From: Anaerolineae bacterium | Lineage (GTDB): Bacteria > Chloroflexota > Anaerolineae > Aggregatilineales > UBA3940 | DNA length: 64,000 nt | NCBI GenBank assembly: GCA_016926255.1 | Contig: JAFGOY010000069.1 | Span: 1-64,000 of the forward strand | Reading direction: 5' to 3' | In this document: positions 44,334 to 54,787 of the stretch, piece after piece | Layout: every line of letters starts with the position of its first letter | Numbering within the stretch: the first letter of the stretch is position 1 | Program-made: the position numbers and the translations under genes | Notes under the pieces: model-generated | Seen by the model: only the letters and a program-made list of their open reading frames with translations | Databases searched by the model: none | Told to the model about the DNA's origin: nothing

Positions 44334-47300
44334 GTGAGTCAATCTTTATCGTTCCAGGACATCATCATCCGTCTTCAGGAGTTCTGGGCTTCGCAGAACT
44401 GCGTGATCTGGCAGCCCTACAACATACAGGTCGGGGCCGGGACGTATAACCCGTCCACGATTCTGCGTGTGTTGGGGCCAGAACCCTGGAATGTCGGATA
44501 CGTCGAACCATCAATCCGTCCCGACGATGGGCGTTTTGGCGACAATCCCAACCGTATGCAGATGCATTACCAGTACCAGGTGATCCTAAAGCCAGACCCC
44601 GGCGATCCGCAGGAGATGTATCTGCAAAGCCTCGAGGCCATAGGCATCGACCGGCGCGAGCACGACATTCGTTTTGTCGAGGACAACTGGGAATCTCCCG
44701 CATTGGGTGCCTGGGGATTGGGCTGGGAAGTGTGGCTCGATGGGCAGGAAATCACCCAGTTTACCTATTTCCAGCAGGGCGGGGGGATCAACCTGAACCC
44801 CGTTCCGGTCGAGATCACATACGGGCTTGAGCGCATCGCACTGGCCTTACAGGGGGTCAACTCGGTCTGGGAACTCGAATGGGTGAACGGTGTGACCTAC
44901 GGTGACGTGCTGTTCAATTCGGAGGTCGAACACTGCCAGTACTATTTCAACGTGGCGAATGTCGATGCGCTGCGTGAAGTGTTCAACACCTACGAGCAGG
45001 AAGGATTCAACGCACTGGCGCAGGACCCGCCGCTTGTTTTGCCCGCACATGATTACGTGTTGAAGTGTTCGCACCTGTTCAACATTCTCGATACACGTGG
45101 CGCGATTGGCGTGGTCGAGCGGGCTGAGTATTTCCGGCGGATGCAGCGCCTGGCTGCCGGTGTCTCGAAGGCTTACGTCGAGCAGCGCGCCCGGCTGGGC
45201 TATCCCTGGCTGCCGGAGGACTGGCACGTTGATCCTGAAACCGGCGAAGTGAGTGCCCCGGCAGTCGAGCCGCCAGAAGTTAAGATAGGAACTTACCCGG
45301 TGAAACCGGCCCCATTCTTGCTGGAGATCGGCGTTGAAGAACTCCCGGCCTCCGACCTTGACTTGGCGCTCGAACAGCTTGCCGAAAGCGTCCCCGCGAT
45401 GCTGGATGAAGCACGACTTGAGTACAAGTCGGTCACCGTCAGCGGAACCCCACGCCGTCTGGCGATTTCGGTCGATGGTCTTTCACCCAGCCAGCGTGCC
45501 GAGGAAGGCATCCGGCGCGGGCCGCCGGTTCGGGCCGCGTTCGACAAAGAGGGAAAACCGACCAAAGCGGCAGCCGGGTTTGCCCGCAGTCTGGGAATTG
45601 ACATGGGCGACCTCGAACGGCAGGAGATCGACGGCGGCGAGTACGTCGTCGCCACTGTCCGCGACGAGGGACAGCCCGCCGCCGATGTACTGAGCGAACG
45701 ACTGCCGGGCCTGATCGCCTCGATCCGGTTTGACCGGTCAATGCGCTGGAACTGGTCGGGCATATCGTTCTTTCGTCCGCTGCGCTGGTACGTGGCACTG
45801 TTCGACGGGGCGGTCGTCCCGTTCAGCTACGCCGACGTGTTCTCCGGTCGGACGACGACCGGAACCCGGCCCCTCGGTTCGCCACAGATCGAACTGGCCG
45901 ACGTTGCCGCCTATTTCGACACCATGCAGGAACTTGGCATCATCATCGACCGGGGAGCGCGTCAGGAAGAAATCCGCAGGCAAATCGAAAAGCTGGCGGC
46001 GGAAGCTGGGGGCAGCATCAAAGAAGATGCCGACCTCCTGAACGAAGTCGCTAATCTGGTTGAGCAGCCGACGGCTCTGCTGGGTACCTTCGACGAAGCC
46101 GACCTCGAACTCCCGGAAGCGGTACTCATTTCGGTGATGAAGAAGCATCAGCGCTATTTCGCCGTAGTCGATAAGAATGATCATCTGCTGCCGGTCTTTA
46201 TTGCCGTTCGGAATGGCGACGATCAGCACCTCGACAAGGTGCGGCACGGTAATGAACACGTCATCCGTGCCCGGTTTGCCGACGCGCGATTCTTCTACAA
46301 CGACGACATTCAGCAGCCACTTGAGAGCTATCTCCCGAAGCTGGAGTCACTGACTTTCCAGGAGGAGCTTGGCTCGTACTACGATAAGGCTGCCCGGCTC
46401 GAAGGACTGACCGCCCGTCTCGGCGGGGTGCTCGATATCACCGATGATAAGGGCGATCTCGATCATGCCATCCGCGCGGCACGGCTGGCAAAAGCCGACC
46501 TCGTGACCAGTATGGTCGTCGAAATGACCTCGCTCCAGGGTGTAATGGGCCGAATCTACGCGCTGCGTTCAGGCGAACCCGCAGACGTGGCCGACGCGAT
46601 CGGCGAGCATTACCATCCCCGGTTTGCCGGTGACAGTTTGCCACAATCGCTTGCCGGGATCGCCATCGCGCTGGCCGACCGGCTGGATAGTCTGGTCGGG
46701 TTATTCGCGGTTGGGTTGCAGCCAACCGGTTCGACTGATCCCTACGGACTGCGCCGCGCCGCGCTGGGTATCGTCCAGATTTTGCTGGGGCATGAGATCG
46801 ATCTCGATCTGCGTCAGGCCATCGACTGGGCGGCGATGGGCTACACCGGCGAACTGGGTGAGAAGTTCGTTACCGATGAAGTAAAGGCAACCGTTCTCGA
46901 CTTCATCATCGGACGAATGCGCGTCGTGCTGCGCGAAACCTACCCGTACGATATCGTCGAGGCAGTGCTGGCCGAACAGGGCTTCAACCCGAACCGGGCA
47001 CAGATCGCGGCGGCGCGGCTTTCCGAATGGGTCGACCGCGACAACTGGGTGTCGATCCTCGATGCGTATGCTCGCTGTGTGCGCATCACGCGAAGCCAGG
47101 AGAAGCAGTTCAGGCTCAAGACTCGTTCGCTGACCGAACCGGTCGAGAAAAATCTGTACGAAGCGTATAAACAGGCAGTGAACCAGATCGGTGAGGACGC
47201 GAATATCGACACCTTTATGGAAGCATTCGAGCCGATGATCGACCCGATCTCCGCGTTCTTTGCCCCGGCTGAAGAAGGCGGTGTGCTGGTCATGCACGAG

Positions 47301-47396
47301 GATGCGGCGATCCGGGAAAACCGGCTGGCACTGCTGCAAAACATCGCCGCGCTTGCCGACGGCGTGGCCGATTTCTCACAGATGGAAGGCTTCTAG
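44334..47396 (+). CDS. glyS: Glycyl-tRNA synthetase, fused alpha and beta subunits
   Basis: 1020 aa from a GTG at 44334 with GGAGG (44320-44324) 9 nt upstream. Residues ~1-290 are the alpha (catalytic, GlyQ) subunit: [35 protein letters not shown] and [28 protein letters not shown] linker (~295-325) leads to the beta (GlyS) subunit: [23 protein letters not shown], and a C-terminal anticodon-binding domain with [16 protein letters not shown]. Most bacteria with this enzyme encode the subunits separately; the fusion is known in some lineages. It charges tRNA-Gly. It is monocistronic. Confidence 0.96.
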   Translation: MSQSLSFQDIIIRLQEFWASQNCVIWQPYNIQVGAGTYNPSTILRVLGPEPWNVGYVEPSIRPDDGRFGDNPNRMQMHYQYQVILKPDPGDPQEMYLQSLEAIGIDRREHDIRFVEDNWESPALGAWGLGWEVWLDGQEITQFTYFQQGGGINLNPVPVEITYGLERIALALQGVNSVWELEWVNGVTYGDVLFNSEVEHCQYYFNVANVDALREVFNTYEQEGFNALAQDPPLVLPAHDYVLKCSHLFNILDTRGAIGVVERAEYFRRMQRLAAGVSKAYVEQRARLGYPWLPEDWHVDPETGEVSAPAVEPPEVKIGTYPVKPAPFLLEIGVEELPASDLDLALEQLAESVPAMLDEARLEYKSVTVSGTPRRLAISVDGLSPSQRAEEGIRRGPPVRAAFDKEGKPTKAAAGFARSLGIDMGDLERQEIDGGEYVVATVRDEGQPAADVLSERLPGLIASIRFDRSMRWNWSGISFFRPLRWYVALFDGAVVPFSYADVFSGRTTTGTRPLGSPQIELADVAAYFDTMQELGIIIDRGARQEEIRRQIEKLAAEAGGSIKEDADLLNEVANLVEQPTALLGTFDEADLELPEAVLISVMKKHQRYFAVVDKNDHLLPVFIAVRNGDDQHLDKVRHGNEHVIRARFADARFFYNDDIQQPLESYLPKLESLTFQEELGSYYDKAARLEGLTARLGGVLDITDDKGDLDHAIRAARLAKADLVTSMVVEMTSLQGVMGRIYALRSGEPADVADAIGEHYHPRFAGDSLPQSLAGIAIALADRLDSLVGLFAVGLQPTGSTDPYGLRRAALGIVQILLGHEIDLDLRQAIDWAAMGYTGELGEKFVTDEVKATVLDFIIGRMRVVLRETYPYDIVEAVLAEQGFNPNRAQIAAARLSEWVDRDNWVSILDAYARCVRITRSQEKQFRLKTRSLTEPVEKNLYEAYKQAVNQIGEDANIDTFMEAFEPMIDPISAFFAPAEEGGVLVMHEDAAIRENRLALLQNIAALADGVADFSQMEGF

Positions 47397-47446
47397 TGTT
47401 TCGCGTTGAACCTATGACCATAGTGATATCCGGAACGCGAAACACT
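47395..47446 (+). repeat. 13-bp perfect inverted repeat at the glyQS stop codon
   Basis: Arms at 47395-47407 and 47434-47446 pair without mismatch across a 26-nt loop; the left arm includes the last two bases of the TAG stop. No T-run follows. Confidence 0.8.
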
Positions 47447-47450
47447 CAAG

Positions 47451-47500
47451 CAGTTGGGCAAGCCAGATCGTTGATCCTCAACCGCCTTTTGGCCCAACTG
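47451..47500 (+). repeat. 9-bp inverted repeat downstream of glyQS
   Basis: CAGTTGGGC (47451-47459) pairs with GCCCAACTG (47492-47500); the loop contains a smaller GATC-GTT-GATC palindrome. Confidence 0.6.
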
Positions 47501-47525
47501 AACTAGCCCTCAATACTTTGCAACA

Positions 47526-47564
47526 AAAAAGCCCCGTATCGCTGGCAGCGGCACGGGGCTTTTT
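47526..47564. terminator. Bidirectional intrinsic terminator
   Basis: A perfect 12-bp stem (47526-47537 with 47553-47564) including the A-run and T-run, with a 15-nt loop, lies between the converging glyQS and CBM9-like genes. Confidence 0.92.
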
Positions 47565-47576
47565 GATTCTTCTTGA

Positions 47577-48488
47577 TCAATCGGTCAGTTGAAGGGTGGC
47601 CCAGGTGGTCGGGTTGCTGACTTTCAGGTTAGTACAGTGGCTTACCATCGACTCCTGGTTGGCCGTGCCCGCCTGGTCGTTGTCGCTGAGTGCCAGGCAG
47701 AAGCCGTAATTCTTGCCGCTTCGGGGCGTGATGTCGAAGTCGTCCCAGCCAATGGCGGCCTCAAGAAGATAGCCATCATCCGATGGACTGGCTGCGATTC
47801 CCACCGCGTCAAGGTCTCGCACAGTTGGGAAATAGCGCACCGCTGCCGGGGGATTGTCTTCGAAGTCGCCGGGCGACAGGCCGATCTGTATGTCGTCGTC
47901 GTTCCACTCTGCCTCAAGGAAATCGCCGGACAGGTCGCGATCGAACAGCAATTCGATCTCATCGCCTTTCCAGGCGGTTGCACCGTTCTCGGTCTGCACG
48001 TGAACATCGTCGGTCACGGTGACGATGAGATAGAGTATCTCGTCAGTCCAGCAAGCCCATGCATACGCGCTCAAATCATCCGGCCCCTCCCAGTTCGCCG
48101 CACCGTAGGTCGCCTGATTGATGGCGAAGCGGGGCACACCTTCCAGTGCTTCCCAATCCTGACTGCTGCCGTCGACGGTGATGTCGTCCGAACAGCGCGG
48201 AAAGGTCAGGTTGGTGCCGTTGCCCGTCCGGGCTGCCTGCGCCGTTGCCGTCAGCACATCGAGATCGTCGACTGTGGTGTCGCCCGTCGCCGCCGGTTCC
48301 TCGGTGGCGATGGCAGTAGTAGATAGGCCAGCCTCTTCCGCATGAGCGGTGATCGTTGCATACACCGATTGAACGGTGGCCGGGGTATCCGGCTGACTGC
48401 CAAAACTGGTATTACAGGCCAGCACCGACAGCAATATAGCACTGACAGCAGCCCCTATGAACCGTGAGTATCCCCTCGACTGGTGCAT
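47577..48488 (-). CDS. Lipoprotein with CBM9-like sugar-binding domain
   Basis: 303 aa. A signal peptide ends in the lipobox LSVLAC (Cys ~25), so the mature protein is lipid-anchored outside the cell. After a Thr/Ala-rich linker (~30-90) comes a beta-sandwich domain (~95-303) of the CBM9-like type: ITVDGSSQDWEAL, AYAWACWTDEILYLIVTVTDD, WKGDEIELLFDRD and LLEAAIGWDDFDITP, the pattern of cellulose/xylan-binding and cytochrome-associated CBM9 folds. It probably binds a glycan or other ligand at the surface. GGAGGA lies 6 nt upstream. It follows acnA by 37 bp on the same strand. Confidence 0.86.
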   Translation of the reverse strand: MHQSRGYSRFIGAAVSAILLSVLACNTSFGSQPDTPATVQSVYATITAHAEEAGLSTTAIATEEPAATGDTTVDDLDVLTATAQAARTGNGTNLTFPRCSDDITVDGSSQDWEALEGVPRFAINQATYGAANWEGPDDLSAYAWACWTDEILYLIVTVTDDVHVQTENGATAWKGDEIELLFDRDLSGDFLEAEWNDDDIQIGLSPGDFEDNPPAAVRYFPTVRDLDAVGIAASPSDDGYLLEAAIGWDDFDITPRSGKNYGFCLALSDNDQAGTANQESMVSHCTNLKVSNPTTWATLQLTD

Positions 48489-48525
48489 CGATCATCCTCC
48501 ACCGGCAGACTGCCGGAGCGTGATC

Positions 48526-51240
48526 TTAATCTTCTCGCAGCATATCGCGCAGTACCGTATGCAGAATACCACCGTTGCGATAGTAGCGCACCTCGACCGG
48601 CGAATCGACGCGGCAGATCATCGTAAAGACGGTTCCGTTGCCGGCGGCGCGGCGGGCGCGTACGGTGACCTCCTGACGCGGCTGGAGATCATCGTTCAGC
48701 CCCTCGATGTCGTAAGTCTCGAACCCGGTCAGGCCGAGCGTTTCGGCGTTTTCACCGGGTTTGAACTGCAAGGGGAGGACGCCCATGCCCACCAGGTTGC
48801 TCCGGTGGATGCGTTCGTAGCTTGTCGCCAGCACAGCTTTGATTCCCAGCAGGTAGGTGGCCTTCGCCGCCCAGTCGCGGGAGCTGCCGGTACCGTATTC
48901 CGTTCCGGCGATCACGACCAGCGGTGTTTCCTCGTCCATGTAGCGCATCGCAGCATGATAGATGCTCATCTCTTCGCCATCTTCACGGCTGGCGCTGCCT
49001 TCGGGCAGGTAGACGGTCACGCCGCCTTCAGTGCCGGGCACGAGCCGGTTGCGCAGCCGGATATTGCTGAACCCGCCGCGCATCATCACGATATGGTTGC
49101 CTCTCCGGGCACCGAAGGTGTTGAAGTCGCGCGGCTCGATCCCCAGTTCGATCAGGTATTCACCCGCCGGGCCATCGGCGGGGATAGGACCAGCCGGGGA
49201 GATGTGATCGGTGGTGACCGAATCGCCCAGCAGGGCCAGCGCCCGCGCCCCCTGGATGGGGGCGATCGGAGATTCTTCGGCGGTGATATCGATGAAGAAG
49301 GGCGGCTCGTGGATATAGGTCGATTTGGGCCAGGTGTAAATATCACCTTCCGGCACCGGAAGTTCGTTCCACATCTCGTTACCGTCGAAGACGTTGGCGT
49401 ATTCCTCTTCGAACAACTCCGGTTTGAGCGCCGCCTGGATCGTCTCGCGGATTTCCGCCTGGGTCGGCCAGATGTCACGCAGATAGACCGGTTCGCCGTT
49501 GGGATCGGTGCCGAGCGGTTCGGTCTCGAAGTCGATGTCGACCGTCCCGGCCAGCGCGTAGGCGATCACCAGCGGGGGCGAAGCTAGGTAATTGAGCCGG
49601 GTAAGCGGGTTGACCCGCCCCTCAAAGTTGCGGTTGCCGCTCAACACAGCGGCGACGACCAGATCGTTTTCCTGGATGGCCCCGGCGACCGCCGGATCGA
49701 GCGGGCCGCTGTTGCCGATGCAGGTCGTGCAGCCGTAGCCGACCACGTGATAGCGAAGCTGTTCGAGATAGGGCAGCAGCCCGGCGTCTCTCAGGTAGCG
49801 GGAAACGATCTTCGATCCGGGGGCAAGGCTGGGCTTGACGTGCGGCGGCAGGCTCAGGCCCTTCTCGACCGCTTTCTTGGCAAGCAGCCCGGCCCCGACC
49901 ATCACCGAGGGGTTCGAGGTGTTGGTGCAGCTTGTGATTGCCGCCAGTACGACTGCTCCGTCGCCGATTTCCGCCTGTTCACCTTCGACGGTGATGGCGA
50001 CTTTTCGCGGCTGGCTGCCGTTGCCGGTCGTCGCCGAAAGCGACTCGTGGAACGAGCCTTTGACAGCGGTCAGCGGGATGCGCTCGTTGGGGCGCTTCGG
50101 ACCGGCGATACTCGGTTCGACCGTGCCGAGGTCAAGCTCGATGGTGTCTTCATAGGCCGGGTCGGGCGAGCCGTCGGTACGGAAGAGATGCTGTTCTTTT
50201 GTATACCGCTCGACCAGATCGGCCAGCGAACCACCCCGGTTTGTGGCTCGGAGATACCGTAATGTTTCGTCGTCGACCGGGAAGAAGCCCATCGTCGCGC
50301 CGTAATCGGGGGCCATGTTTGCGATAGTCGCCCGGTCGGCGAGGCTCAACTGGCTGATCCCGGGGCCGTAATACTCGACGAAGCGGCCCACGACGCCTTT
50401 CTTGCGCAGCATCTGGGTGACGGTCAGGACGAGGTCGGTGGCGGTAGCGCCTTCGGGGAGTGCCCCGATCATCTTGAACCCGACGACTTCGGGCATCAGC
50501 ATATAGATCGGCTGGCCGAGCATCGCAGCCTCGGCTTCGATGCCGCCCACGCCCCAGCCCAGCACGCCCAGCGCGTTGATCATCGTGGTGTGAGAGTCGG
50601 TGCCGACCAGCGTATCGGGGAAGGCGACCGTTTCGCCATCTACCTCGCGGGTCAGAACGCCCTTAGCGAGAAATTCGAGGTTCACCTGGTGGATGATCCC
50701 GGTGGCGGGTGGCACGACCCGGAAATTGTCGAAGGCTTCCTTGCCCCAGCGCAGGAACTCGTAGCGCTCGCGGTTGCGCTCGAATTCACGTTCGGCGTTG
50801 AACGCCAGCGCGAAAGCCGATCCGAAGCGGTCGACCTGCACCGAGTGGTCGATCACCAGGTCGGCGGGGACAATCGGGTTGATCCGGGATGGGTCACCGC
50901 TGAGACGGGCCATCGCCGAGCGCAGCGCGGCCAGATCGACCACGCTGGGCACACCCGTGAAATCCTGTAGCACAACCCGCGCCGGTCGGTAGGGAATCTC
51001 CTGCTCGCCGGGGTCTTTCCAGGCAGCAAGATTGGCGACATCGTCCCCGGTTATCGAAAAGCCGTCCAGTTGGCGAAGGGCAGCTTCGAGCAAAACGCGG
51101 ATCGCGTAAGGCAGCCGGGAGAGATTCCCGATTCCCTGCGACTCGATCCGGTCCAGCCGGTAGATCACGACCGGGCCGTTTGCCGTCTGTAATGTATCAT
51201 GTGCGCCAAAAGGATCATTTGTATTGTGTAGATTGCTCAT
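48526..51240 (-). CDS. acnA: Aconitate hydratase A (aconitase)
   Basis: 904 aa, normal for AcnA. The [4Fe-4S] cysteines lie in [15 protein letters not shown] and [15 protein letters not shown]; catalytic and substrate segments include [35 protein letters not shown] and [16 protein letters not shown] with the conserved SRDWA. It isomerises citrate to isocitrate in the cytoplasm; AcnA forms can act as iron-responsive RNA-binding proteins when the cluster is lost. It diverges from recJ. The CBM9-like lipoprotein gene lies downstream, without an evident metabolic link. Confidence 0.97.
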   Translation of the reverse strand: MSNLHNTNDPFGAHDTLQTANGPVVIYRLDRIESQGIGNLSRLPYAIRVLLEAALRQLDGFSITGDDVANLAAWKDPGEQEIPYRPARVVLQDFTGVPSVVDLAALRSAMARLSGDPSRINPIVPADLVIDHSVQVDRFGSAFALAFNAEREFERNRERYEFLRWGKEAFDNFRVVPPATGIIHQVNLEFLAKGVLTREVDGETVAFPDTLVGTDSHTTMINALGVLGWGVGGIEAEAAMLGQPIYMLMPEVVGFKMIGALPEGATATDLVLTVTQMLRKKGVVGRFVEYYGPGISQLSLADRATIANMAPDYGATMGFFPVDDETLRYLRATNRGGSLADLVERYTKEQHLFRTDGSPDPAYEDTIELDLGTVEPSIAGPKRPNERIPLTAVKGSFHESLSATTGNGSQPRKVAITVEGEQAEIGDGAVVLAAITSCTNTSNPSVMVGAGLLAKKAVEKGLSLPPHVKPSLAPGSKIVSRYLRDAGLLPYLEQLRYHVVGYGCTTCIGNSGPLDPAVAGAIQENDLVVAAVLSGNRNFEGRVNPLTRLNYLASPPLVIAYALAGTVDIDFETEPLGTDPNGEPVYLRDIWPTQAEIRETIQAALKPELFEEEYANVFDGNEMWNELPVPEGDIYTWPKSTYIHEPPFFIDITAEESPIAPIQGARALALLGDSVTTDHISPAGPIPADGPAGEYLIELGIEPRDFNTFGARRGNHIVMMRGGFSNIRLRNRLVPGTEGGVTVYLPEGSASREDGEEMSIYHAAMRYMDEETPLVVIAGTEYGTGSSRDWAAKATYLLGIKAVLATSYERIHRSNLVGMGVLPLQFKPGENAETLGLTGFETYDIEGLNDDLQPRQEVTVRARRAAGNGTVFTMICRVDSPVEVRYYRNGGILHTVLRDMLRED

Positions 51241-51404
51241 CTTTCCTCACGATGACTGTCGGGCATCACCCTCAATAGCATGGGGCATGGTTTTCAGAAT
51301 TGGGTACTGATGATACTATAGAAGGAATGGCACTTTTTTGTACTTTTCCCCCTCAAGCGGTGAGTATAGCAAGACTCAGTCAATTGGTGTAATGGAGCCT
51401 CTCG

Positions 51405-53702
51405 TTGAACTGGATCGATCCTCCGCAGGTCAGTATCGATAACGCATTCCGGGAAGCCGTCGGGGGGCATCCGCTGGCTGCCGAAATCCTGATGCGGCGC
51501 GGCATCGATCAGCCGGACGAGGCACGGGCTTTCCTCGATCCGGCGTATTACTCGCCGTCACCGCCCACCGCCCTGCCCGATCTGGAGTTCGCCGCCAACC
51601 GGCTCCTGGAGAGCATTGAACGCGGCGAGCAAATTCTCGTCTGGGGCGATTTCGACGTTGATGGGCAGACCTCGACCGCCCTGCTGGTCGATGGACTGCG
51701 CAATCTGGGAGCAAGGGTTTCCTACCACGTTCCGCACCGCATGAAACACGGCCACGGCATCGCCATCGACGTGCTGGAAAGCTATCTCAAACAGGATATC
51801 GATCTCATCCTGACCTGCGACACAGGCGTATCCGAGCACGAGGCGGTCGACAAAGTGATCGGGGCCGGGCGGACGATCCTGATCACCGATCACCACGCGC
51901 TGCCCAAAACCCTGCCCGACGCCCCGGCGGTGGTCAACCCGCAGCGCCTTCCTGCCGATCATCCCCTGCGTGACCTGCCCGGCGTGGGCGTCGCCTACAA
52001 GCTGATCGAGCAGGTCTACCGCATCACCGGGCGCGAGGACGGCGAGCGGCAGTTTCTCGATCTCGCTGCTCTGGGCATTGTCGCCGACGTTGCCAACCAG
52101 CGCGGCGACACGCGCTACCTGTTACAGTTGGGGATCGATGCGCTGCGCTACCCGACACGTACCGGTTTGCAGGCGCTGATGCAGGCCGCGCAGGTCGATC
52201 CTTCCAACCTGTCGTCGGATACGATTGGCTTCCAGATCGGGCCGCGCCTGAACGCTTTAGGCCGCCTCGACGACGCTTCGCTGGCGGTCGAGTTATTGAC
52301 GACCAGTGACATGTCCCTGGCCCGGCAGATCGCCACACAGCTTGAACTGCTGAACAACAAACGCAAGCAAATCGAAGACCAGATTTATGCAGCAGCCCAG
52401 GATCAGATTGCCCGCGACCCATCCCTGCTCGATTTCGACGCACTGGTGCTGGCCGGGGATCACTGGCATCCGGGTGTGATCGGGATCGTCGCCTCGCGGC
52501 TGGTGGACAAATACGAACGCCCGGTGCTGCTGCTGTCCTCCCCGCCCGATGATCCCATCGCACGCGGGTCGGCCCGATCGGTGCCGGGGGTCAATATCGG
52601 CGTGTGCATCGCAGCCAACGACGATCTACTGATCGGGCACGGTGGGCATCCGGGAGCGGCAGGCTGTTCCCTCGATGCCGACCTGATCCCCCAGTTCCGG
52701 CGCAGGCTTTCGAATACCATCCGAGAAACATGGGATCATAGCGTCGTGCAGGGAATCGCGGTCGATGCCTGCCTGCCGCTGGCCGAAGTCGATATGGAAC
52801 TGGCCGAGGAATTGAACCGGCTGGCCCCGTTCGGGGAGGGCAACCCGGCGATTCGCCTGCGAACCGACGCGCTGCATGTCGTCTCGACGCGTGATTTCGG
52901 GATCGGGAAGAAACATCGCTTCGTCACGGTCGAAGATGAAGCGGGGAACAAGGTAGACATCACCTGGTGGCGCGGGGCGGAGTATCCCAAGCCCACCGGG
53001 GTGATCGACCTGGTCTACATCCCCCGGATCAATGATTACCGGGGGCGGCGATCACTACAGCTTGAATGGGTCGACGCCCGCCCGACGCCGGGAATTGAAA
53101 TCGAAGTCGATCTACATCATGAGGTCATCGATCTGCGTAAGACGTTCGACCCGGCGATGCTGCCCGGATCAGGTAACTGGTGCGTATGGGTGGAGGGCGG
53201 CGAAAGCGCTTCTCTGCCATTCCCCGCAGAACGGGTCATCACCCGGCATGAACCTGCACCCTGCCAGCACCTCGTCATCTGGACGACGCCTCCCGGCCCG
53301 CAGGAACTCGATCAGATGCTTGATTTGACTGGCGCACGCCGCGTCTCGGTCATTTCCCGCCAGCCGGTCAATGGAAAAGCCGACGGCTTTATCAAACGAC
53401 TGGCCGGGCTGATCAAATATGCGATCAAAGCCTATGGTGGGCGGACTTCCATCACCCAGCTTGCCAGCCTGACCGCCCAGCGCGAATCGGCGGTGCGCCT
53501 GGGCCTCGACTGGATGGTGGCAAAGGGCCAGATTTCACTCGAATGGGGCGATGATGGTCAGATTGCCATCATGAAGAATGGGGTGGCTCAAAAAGACCTT
53601 CAAGAATCGCTGTATCTTTCGCTTCAGGCGCTGCTCTCGGAGACGGCGGCATTCCGCGCGTATTTCCAGGCAGCCGATCTGAAAGCGTTTTTCGATATAT
53701 GA
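51405..53702 (+). CDS. recJ: Single-stranded-DNA 5'-3' exonuclease RecJ
   Basis: 765 aa from a TTG at 51405 (a weak GGAG upstream; no ATG fits better). DHH motifs: VWGDFDVDGQTSTALLVDGL (motif I), LTCDTGVSEHEAV (motif II) and ILITDHHALPKTLPDAPAVV (motif III, the DHH); the DHHA1 motif is GHGGHPGAAGCSL. An OB-like domain and a C-terminal extension of ~200 residues follow, comparable in length to Bacillus-type RecJ (~780 aa). It resects DNA 5' ends in recombination and mismatch repair. The end is a winged-helix-like segment (ITQLASLTAQRESAVRLGLD). Confidence 0.94.
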   Translation: MNWIDPPQVSIDNAFREAVGGHPLAAEILMRRGIDQPDEARAFLDPAYYSPSPPTALPDLEFAANRLLESIERGEQILVWGDFDVDGQTSTALLVDGLRNLGARVSYHVPHRMKHGHGIAIDVLESYLKQDIDLILTCDTGVSEHEAVDKVIGAGRTILITDHHALPKTLPDAPAVVNPQRLPADHPLRDLPGVGVAYKLIEQVYRITGREDGERQFLDLAALGIVADVANQRGDTRYLLQLGIDALRYPTRTGLQALMQAAQVDPSNLSSDTIGFQIGPRLNALGRLDDASLAVELLTTSDMSLARQIATQLELLNNKRKQIEDQIYAAAQDQIARDPSLLDFDALVLAGDHWHPGVIGIVASRLVDKYERPVLLLSSPPDDPIARGSARSVPGVNIGVCIAANDDLLIGHGGHPGAAGCSLDADLIPQFRRRLSNTIRETWDHSVVQGIAVDACLPLAEVDMELAEELNRLAPFGEGNPAIRLRTDALHVVSTRDFGIGKKHRFVTVEDEAGNKVDITWWRGAEYPKPTGVIDLVYIPRINDYRGRRSLQLEWVDARPTPGIEIEVDLHHEVIDLRKTFDPAMLPGSGNWCVWVEGGESASLPFPAERVITRHEPAPCQHLVIWTTPPGPQELDQMLDLTGARRVSVISRQPVNGKADGFIKRLAGLIKYAIKAYGGRTSITQLASLTAQRESAVRLGLDWMVAKGQISLEWGDDGQIAIMKNGVAQKDLQESLYLSLQALLSETAAFRAYFQAADLKAFFDI

Positions 53703-53794
53703 GTTCGATTATAGATACTTGCGCGAGCACAATTATGCATTTGAAGTACTAGTATGATATCCGGAGATGTCTCCAAAGAAGTGGTGTAAGCAAG

Positions 53795-54760
53795 ATGAGC
53801 CGAGCATTCTGGCTTGAAATGTCCCGCGATGAAATACATGGTGGTGGAGGTTGGAGTTTTACAAAGTGTCTCTGGTCACCTGCTTATAAGACAAATGGAC
53901 AGAGTTGGGCTTTTTGGAACACTTTACTTGAAGTAAAAGAAGGAGACCAAGTTTTACATCTGCGGGGAATTGGAAACGCTGCTGCATTTATTGGCTACTC
54001 AACTGCAGAGCTAGATGGATATGTGACTGATGAATCGCCCCCTGATCCTGGGATTTGGGAATATGCAAAACAATACTATAGAGTTCCTCTTCGGGATTTC
54101 ATCTTATTTCCTCAACCTTTGTACCTTGTTGATGTTTTTGCTAATAACGATTTCCATCTCCGTGAATATTTCAACCAAAATCGCAGTAAGTTAAGTCAAA
54201 CTAAACTAAGATTATTCTATGTAATCCAAGCCGATCGATTACAATGTCTAAATGGTGCATATTTGTCCGAAGTAGATGTAGAACTTGCTGAGATTATTTT
54301 TGGCAACGATTTCAGCGATAGATCAACCGCGGAAATAACCGTCAAAGAGGTTACAACAAGCGAAGCCATCCGTGGGCTAAGAACCAGAATAGGACAGCAA
54401 GAATTCTCGGAAGAAGTTCGACATAATTATGGCAATAAATGCTGTTTTCCTGATTGTGAAATAGCAGAGGACAGATTCCTGGTTGGAGCGCATATCGCTA
54501 GATGGGTCGATGCACCTGAGCTACGGGGAAAAGTATCAAATGGGCTGTGTTTATGTCTGATGCATGATAAAGCCTTTGAGGCGGGTTATTTTACTATCTC
54601 GGAAGAGTATGAAATTGTAATAAATTCTGAATTGGTCGGAATGAGTAGGTGGGCTCGCGACAAGTTGCTACCTTTTGAAGGTAAAAAGATTAGATTGGGG
54701 AAAGTCTTACCTTCCAAAGACGCTCTGTTGCATCATTGGATTAGAACCAAGTTCTACTAA
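53795..54760 (+). CDS. HNH endonuclease with PUA/EVE-like N-terminal domain
   Basis: 321 aa and markedly AT-rich against GC-rich neighbours, so probably acquired. The C-terminal half is an HNH_2-type nuclease: GNKCCFPDCEIAED, LVGAHIARWVDAPELRGKVSNG and CLMHDKAFEAGYFTI. The N-terminal half (~1-150) has WAFWNTLLEVKEGDQVLHL, AFIGYSTAELDGY and YRVPLRDFILFP, the strand-GD-strand pattern of PUA-superfamily domains (EVE/ASCH), which read modified bases in type IV-like restriction enzymes. Together this suggests a modification-dependent restriction nuclease; the N-terminal call is an inference. No methyltransferase or partner is adjacent. Confidence 0.75.
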   Translation: MSRAFWLEMSRDEIHGGGGWSFTKCLWSPAYKTNGQSWAFWNTLLEVKEGDQVLHLRGIGNAAAFIGYSTAELDGYVTDESPPDPGIWEYAKQYYRVPLRDFILFPQPLYLVDVFANNDFHLREYFNQNRSKLSQTKLRLFYVIQADRLQCLNGAYLSEVDVELAEIIFGNDFSDRSTAEITVKEVTTSEAIRGLRTRIGQQEFSEEVRHNYGNKCCFPDCEIAEDRFLVGAHIARWVDAPELRGKVSNGLCLCLMHDKAFEAGYFTISEEYEIVINSELVGMSRWARDKLLPFEGKKIRLGKVLPSKDALLHHWIRTKFY

Positions 54761-54787
54761 TAGCTGAACTTTCCAGGAGTAGGCAGT

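Noticed and set aside
44120-44449. Two overlapping plus-strand frames upstream of and into glyQS
   Set aside because: No ribosome binding site and frame conflict with the clearly assigned glyQS start.
48457-49587. Open frame antisense to acnA
   Set aside because: Aconitase coding is clear on the minus strand with all cluster cysteines; the plus frame shows no domain.
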